Position numbers and translations under genes: made by a program
Notes under the pieces: generated by a model
The model's database searches: none
The model's input: only the letters and a program-made list of their open reading frames with translations
What the model was told of the DNA's origin: nothing
NCBI GenBank assembly: GCA_031255055.1
Contig: JAIRTG010000029.1
Span: 1 to 10,964, forward strand
DNA length: 10,964 nucleotides
Direction of reading: 5' to 3'
From: Prevotellaceae bacterium
GTDB taxonomy: Bacteria > Bacteroidota > Bacteroidia > Bacteroidales > Paludibacteraceae
Shown here: in pieces, positions 1 to 6,082 of the stretch
Layout of the letters: each line of letters opens with the position of its first letter
Position numbering within the stretch: position 1 is the first letter of the stretch

Positions 1-37
1 TAAAATCAGGTAAAAATGAGGTTATTCGCCTTATTAA

Positions 38-156
38 TGAAGAATGAAGAATGAAGAGTGAAGAGTGATTCAACCTTAATAGTATTTAGTATTTAGTGTT
101 TAGCGATTAATCATAGAGAATCCGCACTCATCATTCTTCACTCATCATTCTTCACT
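38..156. repeat. Three heptamer-periodic repeat arrays
   Basis: Positions 38-65 are four copies of a 7-base unit, TGAAGAA, TGAAGAA, TGAAGAG, TGAAGAG, running into a partial fifth. Positions 81-108 are four degenerate copies of AGTATTT. Positions 125-152 are two exact copies of the 14-mer CACTCATCATTCTT, followed by CACT. The third array is roughly the reverse complement of the first, so the two could pair as an imperfect inverted repeat flanking the middle array. The repeats are read directly from the sequence; any function is unknown. Confidence 0.75.
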
Positions 157-160
157 GTCT

Positions 161-248
161 TACGGGGCGTTGCGGGGCAGAGCCCCGCAGAGGGGGTAGC
201 GGAAGACCGCCAACGGCGGGCTGTAGCGAGGGGGAGACTTCCCCCCCC
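161..248. repeat. GC-rich triple-hairpin intergenic element
   Basis: Three short stems follow each other. GCGGGGC pairs with GCCCCGC around AGA (172-188). CCGCC pairs with GGCGG around AAC (207-219). GGGGGA pairs with TCCCCC around GACT (230-245). The block is far richer in G and C than its surroundings and has no open frame that resembles a protein. Closely packed GC-rich stems outside genes are typical of dispersed palindromic (REP-like) elements. That it is a multicopy element is inferred, since only one copy is in the window. Confidence 0.5.
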
Positions 249-329
249 TAAATCTCTTTCTCTTTCTTCAATGCCAACTTTTCAGTCCCTCCGCACTCTT
301 TCCCGTTTGCGGCCGGGAGGCAGTGGTAA

Positions 330-345
330 GTCGTTTACAAACGAC
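330..345. repeat. Perfect 7-base inverted repeat
   Basis: GTCGTTT and AAACGAC are separated by two bases, giving a perfect 16-base dyad. It could be a protein-binding site or a small hairpin. No T-tract follows, so it is not a good terminator. No gene start in the window is close enough to assign it a regulatory role. Confidence 0.4.
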
Positions 346-422
346 AGTCAATAACCCTTTCGTTGCAGTGATGAGGAGCAAACAAATCACATTCGGGACA
401 CTATCCGCCGATCGGTGAAAAC

Positions 423-458
423 AATGAAAGTCGCCCGATATGAGCGACTTTCATTTTT
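423..458. terminator. Terminator hairpin downstream of the carboxyltransferase gene
   Basis: A perfect 12-base-pair stem (423-434 with 444-455) encloses a 9-base loop. It begins 15 bases beyond the stop codon of the minus-strand gene at 473-2224. On the minus strand it is followed by a short T-rich run (TGTTTTC). On the plus strand it runs directly into TTTTT, so it could stop transcription from either side. The stem is certain; function as an intrinsic terminator is inferred from shape and position. Confidence 0.75.
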
Positions 459-472
459 AGACATCAACTCTG

Positions 473-2224
473 TCAATCAATATAGGCCAGGATATCTCCC
501 TTGTGAATCCATTCTCCCTGTTTCTTCTCCACGCCTACGATACGTCCTTCGCGGAAACTTCCGATGGCTTCCAAGCCATAGTTTGTCTGGATGGAACATA
601 ATATATCCGATTCCTTCACCTTTTTACCGTAAACCGGCGGCATGGAACGATCATGAAAATCGAGTTCCCAAAGCACCATTCCTGTTGCAGGGGCAATAAT
701 CGGCTCCGCATTCGGGTGCTTCAACGACCTGACATCGGGAATTTCGATGTGATGTGCTTGCAATTTTTTTGCAATCGCGTCTTCCAGTTCTTTTTCAAAG
801 CGTTCTTTTGCTACGCCCGATTTATAATCGCGGTATTGTTTTTCGTGCATCGCGAATTCAAACAATTCTTCGTCATCCTGTCCCCTGTCCCACTTCAATT
901 CTTCCATTTCTTTGATAAAACGGGGCAGTTCGTCCGGATAATTATCTTGCGGATTGCCGTCGAAGAACTCGTAATTGTTTTTCGTCGCCAATGCAATGAT
1001 TTCTTCGCTCAGTTTGCCCGGCAGTTTACCGGCTTTACCCAAAATCATGTCCCATGTGTTTTTATCGATCAACTGCCAGCGGCCTTTTCCCTGCAATGTG
1101 AACATGACATTCATTAACGCCACATTCTTTACATACTGACTGAAAGGCGTCACCAAAGGGGGATAACCCAGTTTGGGCCAAATGTATTTCACCTCGTCAA
1201 AAAGCATTACCAGTAAGTCATCGGTACTGAGTTCTTTTTTTCCTTCTTTTTTCTGATGTGCATTAATCGCATCGTGCACCCCTTTCAAATCCGCCATCAA
1301 AGAACCCATCATCCCCCCCGGCAGTCCGCACCCAACGAGCAGCGAGGACATATACCGGTTTCTTTCATCAATAAAATAGCCCAAAAAGTCGTCGATATAA
1401 CTTTGTGTCAACCGGCGTACTTCCATATAGGCTTTCATGTTGATTTCGGGTACGTTAAAACCCGCAGCTTTCAACATTTCCCGAATCGTGATAACGTCCG
1501 GATGCACCATTCCCCATGAAAGCGGTTCCATCGCAACGTCGATATAATCGACCCCTGCTTTTGCGGCTTCGAGCATCGATGCGACGGAAAATCCCGGTCC
1601 GCTGTGTCCGTGATATTCAACCGGAATAGCGGGATGCGCTGTTTTTATCGCCCTGATAATGTCTCCGATAACGGTTGGTCGACCGATGCCCGCCATGTCT
1701 TTTAGGCATATTTCGTCTGCTCCGTTGACAATCAGCTCCTCCGCCATGTTGATATAATAGGCCGCAGTATGGATTTCGGAGTGTGTGATACAAAGCGTAG
1801 CTTGTGCAATCATTCCCGCCGCTTTTGCCCATTTGATTGACGGTATGATATTTCTGACGTCATTCAGTCCGCAAAATATGCGTGTGATATCCACTCCCTG
1901 CGCTTTTTTCACCTTGTACATCAACTTACGTACATCTGCGGGCACAGGATTCATTCTGATTCCGTTCAAACCTCGGTCAAGCATGTGAGTTTGTATTCCC
2001 GCCCGGTTGAAAGGTTTCGTAAAAGTGCGCACCGATTCATTCGGATTTTCTCCATATAATAAATTTACTTGCTCGGAAGCGCCTCCGTTTGTTTCAACAC
2101 GGGCAAAACAGCCCATCTCAATAATTGCGGGTGCAACTTCGGCTAACTGGTCTCTACGCGGCACGTATTTTCCCGACGATTGCCACATGTCACGGTACAA
2201 AAGGCTAAACTTGATTTCTTTCAT
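473..2224 (-). CDS. Carboxyltransferase-domain protein (oxaloacetate decarboxylase alpha / PycB-like) with altered active site
   Basis: This 583-residue protein belongs to the family that moves CO2 between a biotin group and pyruvate or oxaloacetate. The N-terminal TIM-barrel domain keeps the expected metal-site residues: D12 in RDMWQS, K175 in CLKDMAG (the lysine carbamylated in relatives) and H205/H207 in HGHSGPG. The conserved-domain segment LGYPPLVTPFSQ (352-363) aligns well with OadA. Two hallmarks differ. The loop PGGMMGS (302-308) has G307 where OadA-type enzymes have the catalytic threonine (PGGMLTN). The C-terminal biotinyl-like domain (about 508-583) reads QTNYG where EAMKM is expected, so Y549 replaces the biotin-accepting lysine. 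Relatives use biotin in central carbon metabolism, often coupled to a beta subunit or a biotin carboxylase; neither is in the window. The protein may work with a separate biotin carrier or do different chemistry. The fold assignment is firm; the reaction is not. Confidence 0.85.
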   Translation of the reverse strand: MKEIKFSLLYRDMWQSSGKYVPRRDQLAEVAPAIIEMGCFARVETNGGASEQVNLLYGENPNESVRTFTKPFNRAGIQTHMLDRGLNGIRMNPVPADVRKLMYKVKKAQGVDITRIFCGLNDVRNIIPSIKWAKAAGMIAQATLCITHSEIHTAAYYINMAEELIVNGADEICLKDMAGIGRPTVIGDIIRAIKTAHPAIPVEYHGHSGPGFSVASMLEAAKAGVDYIDVAMEPLSWGMVHPDVITIREMLKAAGFNVPEINMKAYMEVRRLTQSYIDDFLGYFIDERNRYMSSLLVGCGLPGGMMGSLMADLKGVHDAINAHQKKEGKKELSTDDLLVMLFDEVKYIWPKLGYPPLVTPFSQYVKNVALMNVMFTLQGKGRWQLIDKNTWDMILGKAGKLPGKLSEEIIALATKNNYEFFDGNPQDNYPDELPRFIKEMEELKWDRGQDDEELFEFAMHEKQYRDYKSGVAKERFEKELEDAIAKKLQAHHIEIPDVRSLKHPNAEPIIAPATGMVLWELDFHDRSMPPVYGKKVKESDILCSIQTNYGLEAIGSFREGRIVGVEKKQGEWIHKGDILAYID

Positions 2225-2290
2225 AATAAACTTATATGTAAAATTGTAAGGGTCACTTTTCTATTAGCGATTTTTTTCTCTAATGCGATA

Positions 2291-2321
2291 CAAATATCTG
2301 TATATTTTCTTGGAAAACAAA
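2291..2321 (-). promoter_or_regulatory. Probable Bacteroides-type promoter of the carboxyltransferase gene
   Basis: Read on the minus strand, TTTG (2321-2318) is followed after 19 bases by GATATTTG (2298-2291). This matches the Bacteroidota -33/-7 consensus TTTG and TAnnTTTG except for the first base of the -7 element. Transcription would start near 2284 and give a leader of about 60 bases before the ATG at 2224. No Shine-Dalgarno sequence is evident, which is normal for this phylum. Confidence 0.55.
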
Positions 2322-2323
2322 AC

Positions 2324-2349
2324 AAATTAGTGAAAAATTTCACCAATTT
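2324..2349. promoter_or_regulatory. 26-base palindrome, candidate operator
   Basis: AAATTAGTGAAA (2324-2335) and TTTCACCAATTT (2338-2349) form 12-base arms with one mismatch and a two-base spacer. The site lies two bases upstream of the proposed -33 element of the carboxyltransferase promoter. That is where an activator or repressor dimer could bind. The dyad is seen directly; regulation is inferred. Confidence 0.45.
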
Positions 2350-2594
2350 ATTTTTCTTATTTTCAATAACTTAAAGGATAAAATGAAAGTTTTTCAAGCT
2401 GTTTTTTTATTATTTAAAATAATCGGTACGGCAAAATGTCCAAAGCAAAGGAAAAAACAGACCTTATCTTTCAAAATATCACTTTAAAGAAGCCGTGAAC
2501 GGCACGAAAACCGAAAATTGTGCAAAAAAAGAGGCGGATTATTCCCTGTCTTTATTTTGTAAATACTTGCTGTCGGACGGGATTATTTCAGTAA

Positions 2595-2708
2595 TTAGGT
2601 GGATGCTCTCCCTTTGAAGTAAATATAAGCGATGTGGTCGCCGGTGTGTATCTTGTCGGGATAACGACCGTCGCCGGAGAAGTTGTACGGAAAATAGTGA
2701 AAGAATGA
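2595..2708 (+). pseudogene. Remnant of a type IX secretion C-terminal sorting domain
   Basis: The frame entering after the stop codon at 2592-2594 encodes about 37 residues ending at TGA 2706-2708. It includes FEVNISDVVAGVYLVGITT and ends VVRKIVKE. This is the pattern of the type A sorting domain found at the extreme C-terminus of proteins exported by the type IX system: a hydrophobic strand, AGVYLV, a turn, then a basic R-K-hydrophobic-V-K end. The rest of any cargo protein is missing. There is no start codon, and stops interrupt the frame upstream. A frame opening at 2383 (MKVFQAVFLLFKIIGTA...) could be the other end of the same decayed gene, but I cannot show that. The remnant implies that this lineage has, or had, a type IX system. 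Confidence 0.6.
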
Positions 2709-2727
2709 CTGTTTATGAATAGGATGT

Positions 2728-2761
2728 AAAAAAAGCCGACTCCAATGATGGGGGTCAGCTT
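2728..2761 (-). terminator. Intrinsic terminator of the rnf operon
   Basis: Read on the minus strand, AAGC, a one-base mismatch, GAC and CC pair around a loop of about seven bases (stem 2733-2761, with one mismatch and one G-T pair). Seven T residues follow immediately (2734-2728). It is the only good minus-strand terminator after rnfA, whose stop codon is at 2879-2881. The mRNA would therefore carry about 120 untranslated bases after rnfA. Confidence 0.75.
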
Positions 2762-2878
2762 CTTTGCATCGGTTGTCCGAACGGTGATTGGTGTGTTTAT
2801 GTGCTATCGGGGTTATCTCATGAAAAGACCAACTGTTCAGAGAAGCTCCAAAGAGAAGTATTCAGGTATGAAAGCGAT

Positions 2879-3451
2879 TTATACAACGCCCGAAAATCCC
2901 ATAAATGCCATTGCCAGCAGTCCCGCAGTCAACAAGGCAACCGGCGTTCCTTCCATTCCTTTCGGCAATTTCACCATGCTCAACTGTTCGCGGATACCGG
3001 CAAAAATGATCAGCGCAAGCCCGAATCCGATTGCAGAAGATATGGCAAATATAACGCTTTCCAATAAGTTGTAATCTTTTTGTATCACCATAATCGCCAC
3101 ACCGAGTATCGTACAGTTTGTGGTAATCAAAGGCAAAAACACGCCCAATGCCTGATATAGTACCGGAGATATTTTTTTCAGAATGATTTCGACCAGTTGC
3201 ACCAAAGCGGCAATAATCAAAATAAACACAATTGTTTGCAAAAACCCAACCTGAAAAGGCTCTAACACTGTTTTTTGAATAATAAAAGTAAAGATGGTCG
3301 CGATAGTCATTACAAAAGCCACCGCACCGCCCATACCTAAAGCGGTATCAATCTTTTTTGAAACTCCCAAAAAAGGACAGATTCCCAAAAATTGAGCTAA
3401 TACGATATTATTAACAAAAACGGCGCTGATTAGTATTAGTATATATGTCAT
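2879..3451 (-). CDS. rnfA: Rnf electron transport complex subunit RnfA
   Basis: RnfA is a 190-residue integral membrane subunit of the Rnf complex, about the usual length for the family, with about six hydrophobic segments. In relatives it pairs with RnfE to hold a [2Fe-2S] cluster in the middle of the membrane. The two expected cysteine motifs are present: GICPFLG (C25) and TTNCTILG (C113). The ending GFSGVV is also typical. It is the last gene of the operon, 30 bases after rnfE, and is followed by the terminator at 2728-2761. RnfA and RnfE are homologous to each other and to NqrE/NqrD. The complete rnfBCDGEA set identifies this as Rnf rather than Nqr. Confidence 0.95.
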   Translation of the reverse strand: MTYILILISAVFVNNIVLAQFLGICPFLGVSKKIDTALGMGGAVAFVMTIATIFTFIIQKTVLEPFQVGFLQTIVFILIIAALVQLVEIILKKISPVLYQALGVFLPLITTNCTILGVAIMVIQKDYNLLESVIFAISSAIGFGLALIIFAGIREQLSMVKLPKGMEGTPVALLTAGLLAMAFMGFSGVV

Positions 3452-3481
3452 GGTTGTATGATGTTAATTTATTAGTCCTGA

Positions 3482-4081
3482 TTATTCTGCTTTTCTTAAT
3501 TTGTTGATGACCGCAATCAGGTATCCTAAAGCGATAAAGGCTCCCGGAGCAAGCACCATGATTAAAATACCGTAAGATTCGGGATAAACCGGAAAATCGA
3601 ATATTTTCCCTGTTCCCAAAAGTTCGCGGACACTTCCCAATAGAGCTAAGGCAAAAGCAAATCCCAAGCCCATTCCAAGTCCGTCCAACAATGACCTGAA
3701 AACATTGTTTTTAGCGGCAAACGCTTCGGCACGTCCCAAGACAATGCAGTTTACAACAATCAAGGGGATAAACAGACCAAGACTTTCAAAAAGCGCAGGT
3801 ACATAGGCCTGCATCACCATTTCGACGATGGTCACAAATGTGGCGATGACTACAATAAAAGCAGGGATCCGCACTTTATCGGGAATGATGTTTTTTAGTA
3901 ATGAAATAACGGCATTGGAACATACCAAGACAAAAGTTGTGGCCAAGCCCATGCTTAAACCGTTTATTGCAGAAGATGTGGTTCCCAATGTGGGACACAT
4001 CCCTAACAAGAGCACAAAAGTGGGATTTTCTTTTATCAAACCGTTTAACAGAACACTGAAACTCGAATTTTTATTACTCAT
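3482..4081 (-). CDS. rnfE: Rnf electron transport complex subunit RnfE
   Basis: RnfE is a 199-residue polytopic membrane subunit, homologous to RnfA. It keeps the paired motifs GMCPTLG (C29) and VVNCIVLGRAE (C112), whose cysteines are expected to share a [2Fe-2S] cluster with those of RnfA. The segment VRELLGTG near residue 155 is also characteristic of RnfE/NqrD proteins. The gene starts 43 bases after rnfG ends. The ATG at 4081 is directly preceded by ATAT, a context shared with rnfB, rnfC and rnfD. Confidence 0.95.
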   Translation of the reverse strand: MSNKNSSFSVLLNGLIKENPTFVLLLGMCPTLGTTSSAINGLSMGLATTFVLVCSNAVISLLKNIIPDKVRIPAFIVVIATFVTIVEMVMQAYVPALFESLGLFIPLIVVNCIVLGRAEAFAAKNNVFRSLLDGLGMGLGFAFALALLGSVRELLGTGKIFDFPVYPESYGILIMVLAPGAFIALGYLIAVINKLRKAE

Positions 4082-4124
4082 ATATGTTTGATTTCAATAA
4101 GTTTAATGTGTTTAAAATAAGCTG

Positions 4125-5105
4125 TTATTCCATAACGTGGGTTTCCGAATGACCATCCTGCATGGTTTCGGTTGTTTGGGGAATTGTTGCAGTGTCCACA
4201 GGCTGGGGCATCGTTTGCTCTTCAACCGCTGCTTCCACTTCGGGAGAGGGCACTTCTTCTCTGTTTATTGTATCTTCAATCACATGGGTGCCATTACTGT
4301 TATCTTCTTCCGTTACGAACGGATCGGGCATAGTAGCTTGAGGTGCTGCAACGGCTGATGTTGCGACCGCTGATGTTGCAACGGCCGATTCTACCATTTC
4401 AGGTTCAAGAGGGCTTTCTTCTTCTGTTTCTTCACTCGAATCTGTTGCGCCCGAAGTGGTATCGATCTTATAGTCGGGGTCGTTAATATACGCGGCATAA
4501 GCATATTGAACGGCCTCCAAAAAAGCCCTCGAACTGATGGTGGACGCCGTCATCGCATCAATTTCTCCGCCGTCCTGTACGACTGAAATTTTATTCTCTC
4601 CGGGGTTTTTCCCAACAATCGAACTGTTTCGTTCTACCGAAGCAACTTTAAATCCGAAAATTTTCTCTATGAGACTTTTTTCTTTTTCTACCTGCGGTTT
4701 AAACCAGTCCACCATTTTGGTTCCCAGTCCGGGAGTTTCTTTTTGCTCCAGCACCGAATAATTTATGATACTGCCGTTTTTGTCGAAGCCTACCATTATC
4801 CGTACCTCACCGCCGAAACCATTGTTTGAATACGATTCGACAGCAGCGCCCAAATAGTTGCCGGAAGCATCGAAGGCTTTGATTACGTTCATTTCTACTC
4901 CATCAATAGTGACGATTTCGGCTTCGCCTAAAGAGTTAAATGCAGGTAATACCTGCTCAATTGCCGACTGCTGTTTTGCCGCCTTTGCCTCGTCAATGGG
5001 GTCTTTCGTTACTGTGTAGACCGAAGCCAAAGCAAAAGCTGCAAATAAAGATATACCAGTCAATACCAACAACATGTTTTTAAAAGACGATTGTAACTTT
5101 GCCAT
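4125..5105 (-). CDS. rnfG: Rnf complex flavoprotein subunit RnfG with long acidic C-terminal extension
   Basis: RnfG carries covalently bound FMN on the outer face of the membrane. One N-terminal membrane segment (about 10-31) precedes the FMN-binding domain, which includes the conserved segment KETPGLGTKM (122-131). The expected attachment motif is D183-A-M-T-A-S-T189, where ApbE would link FMN to T189. At 326 residues the protein is roughly 100 longer than usual. The extra part (about 210-326) begins with D215-T-T-S-G-A-T221, an exact match to the Dxx(S/T)GAT flavinylation consensus. It continues as an acidic, Pro/Thr/Glu-rich tail containing ATSAV repeats (about 240-252). The ATG overlaps the rnfD stop codon by one base (TAATG), which suggests coupled translation. 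RnfG identity is firm; the role of the tail, probably on the periplasmic side, is unknown. Confidence 0.93.
   Translation of the reverse strand: MAKLQSSFKNMLLVLTGISLFAAFALASVYTVTKDPIDEAKAAKQQSAIEQVLPAFNSLGEAEIVTIDGVEMNVIKAFDASGNYLGAAVESYSNNGFGGEVRIMVGFDKNGSIINYSVLEQKETPGLGTKMVDWFKPQVEKEKSLIEKIFGFKVASVERNSSIVGKNPGENKISVVQDGGEIDAMTASTISSRAFLEAVQYAYAAYINDPDYKIDTTSGATDSSEETEEESPLEPEMVESAVATSAVATSAVAAPQATMPDPFVTEEDNSNGTHVIEDTINREEVPSPEVEAAVEEQTMPQPVDTATIPQTTETMQDGHSETHVME
4351..4389 (-). repeat. 15-base tandem repeat inside rnfG
   Basis: Two 15-base units (4351-4365 and 4366-4380), differing at two positions, are followed by a partial third. They encode the ATSAVATSAV stretch of the RnfG tail. 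Because the unit is a multiple of three, copy number could change without breaking the frame. Confidence 0.7.
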
Positions 5106-6067
5106 TATTTTTTTACCTTTCCGAATCTTTTAGGTTTGACATAAGCGTTGATTAACGGTGTAAATGCGTTCATAATCAGAATTGCAAACGAAACACCTTC
5201 GGGATATGCTCCAAACACACGGATTATGACCGTAATAATGCCGATTCCAACTCCGTAGATCAACATACCCGGTTTTGTCATCGGCGACGTCACATAATCT
5301 GTCGCCATAAATATTGCTCCCAAAAGCAAGCCTCCTGTCAGCAAATGTACTATCGGTGGGGCATATTGTTCGGGGTTCACCAAAAACAAAATGCCTGTAA
5401 AAACGAATACAGTCGTCAAGACACTTACAGGAATATGCCAACTTACCACCTTTCTCAATAAAAGATACACACAGCCGAGAAGCAACGCCACGGCGGATAC
5501 TTCACCGAATGACCCGCCCATATTCCCGACAAACAAATCGAGCGTATCGGGCAATTGTCCGAAATGATTTTTAATCAATGCCAGAGGCGTCGCTCCCGTT
5601 TCAGCGTCGAGATAAGTCATACTGAATGGAATCGGGCGTGGCCAAGAAGTCATCTGTACCGGAAATGAGATCAACAAGAATACGCGCCCAACCAATGCCG
5701 GATTGAAAGGATTATTTCCCAATCCTCCAAAACTCATTTTACCAACTCCTATGGCTACCAGCGAACCTAAAATAACAATCCAAACCGGAAGATTCGACGG
5801 TAAATTGAACGCCAATAATAAACCTGTCAGTACAGCGGAAAAATCATTGATTGTCGGCGCTGTTTTTAATAGAAAACGCTGTATCAGATATTCAAAAAGC
5901 ACGCAAGAAGTGATGGCCGTAACGCTGACAATGAGTGCACCCAATCCGAAAAAGTATAAACCGAGAAGATAGGCCGGAACAAGCGCGATCAACACATCAC
6001 GCATGTTTTTCAGAATAGTGTCACCTCCATGAACGTGAGGCGAAGGTGAAACAATTAACTTATTCAT
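5105..6067 (-). CDS. rnfD: Rnf electron transport complex subunit RnfD
   Basis: RnfD is a 320-residue polytopic membrane subunit, homologous to NqrB, that carries a covalent FMN and forms part of the electron and ion path. The attachment motif D154-A-E-T-G-A-T160 fits Dxx(S/T)GAT, with T160 as the expected FMN-bearing residue. Other family marks are the N-terminal SPSPHVHGGDT (7-17), FGGLGNNPFNPAL (113-125) and the late membrane segment with ATDYVTSPMT. The gene lies 15 bases after rnfC, and its TAA shares one base with the rnfG ATG. Flavin attachment would need an ApbE transferase, which is not in the window. Confidence 0.95.
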   Translation of the reverse strand: MNKLIVSPSPHVHGGDTILKNMRDVLIALVPAYLLGLYFFGLGALIVSVTAITSCVLFEYLIQRFLLKTAPTINDFSAVLTGLLLAFNLPSNLPVWIVILGSLVAIGVGKMSFGGLGNNPFNPALVGRVFLLISFPVQMTSWPRPIPFSMTYLDAETGATPLALIKNHFGQLPDTLDLFVGNMGGSFGEVSAVALLLGCVYLLLRKVVSWHIPVSVLTTVFVFTGILFLVNPEQYAPPIVHLLTGGLLLGAIFMATDYVTSPMTKPGMLIYGVGIGIITVIIRVFGAYPEGVSFAILIMNAFTPLINAYVKPKRFGKVKK

Positions 6068-6082
6068 ATATATTATTGTATC

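Larger units (their letters stand above)
1..422. other. Repeat-rich non-coding region
   Basis: No convincing gene lies here. The stretch holds three short arrays with 7-base periodicity (38-70, 81-108 and 125-156), a GC-rich block of three hairpins (161-248), a pyrimidine-rich segment (249-290) and an isolated palindrome (330-345). It sits downstream of the minus-strand carboxyltransferase gene, beyond its terminator hairpin, so it is not the promoter region of any gene visible in the window. It looks like an intergenic region that has accumulated repeats. Confidence 0.7.
2225..2878. other. Intergenic region between rnfA and the carboxyltransferase gene
   Basis: This 654-base stretch holds no intact gene. 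From left to right it contains the probable promoter and palindrome of the carboxyltransferase gene (2291-2349), a short plus-strand frame at 2383-2487 of 34 codons with a weakly hydrophobic start, a sorting-domain remnant (2595-2708) and the rnf operon terminator (2728-2761). I see nothing recognisable in 2762-2878, which is the presumed 3' untranslated part of the rnf transcript. Confidence 0.65.

Noticed and set aside
38..156. CRISPR array
   Set aside because: The units are only 7-14 bases, directly adjacent, with no unique spacers of constant length.
653..1117. 154-codon plus-strand frame inside the carboxyltransferase gene
   Set aside because: It is antisense to a clearly recognisable protein, has a Phe/Cys-rich composition typical of a reverse-frame shadow, and shows no family motif.
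2383..2487. 34-codon plus-strand frame beginning MKVFQAVFLL
   Set aside because: It has a weakly signal-peptide-like start, but is too short and basic to call a gene. Kept only as a possible end of the sorting-domain pseudogene.
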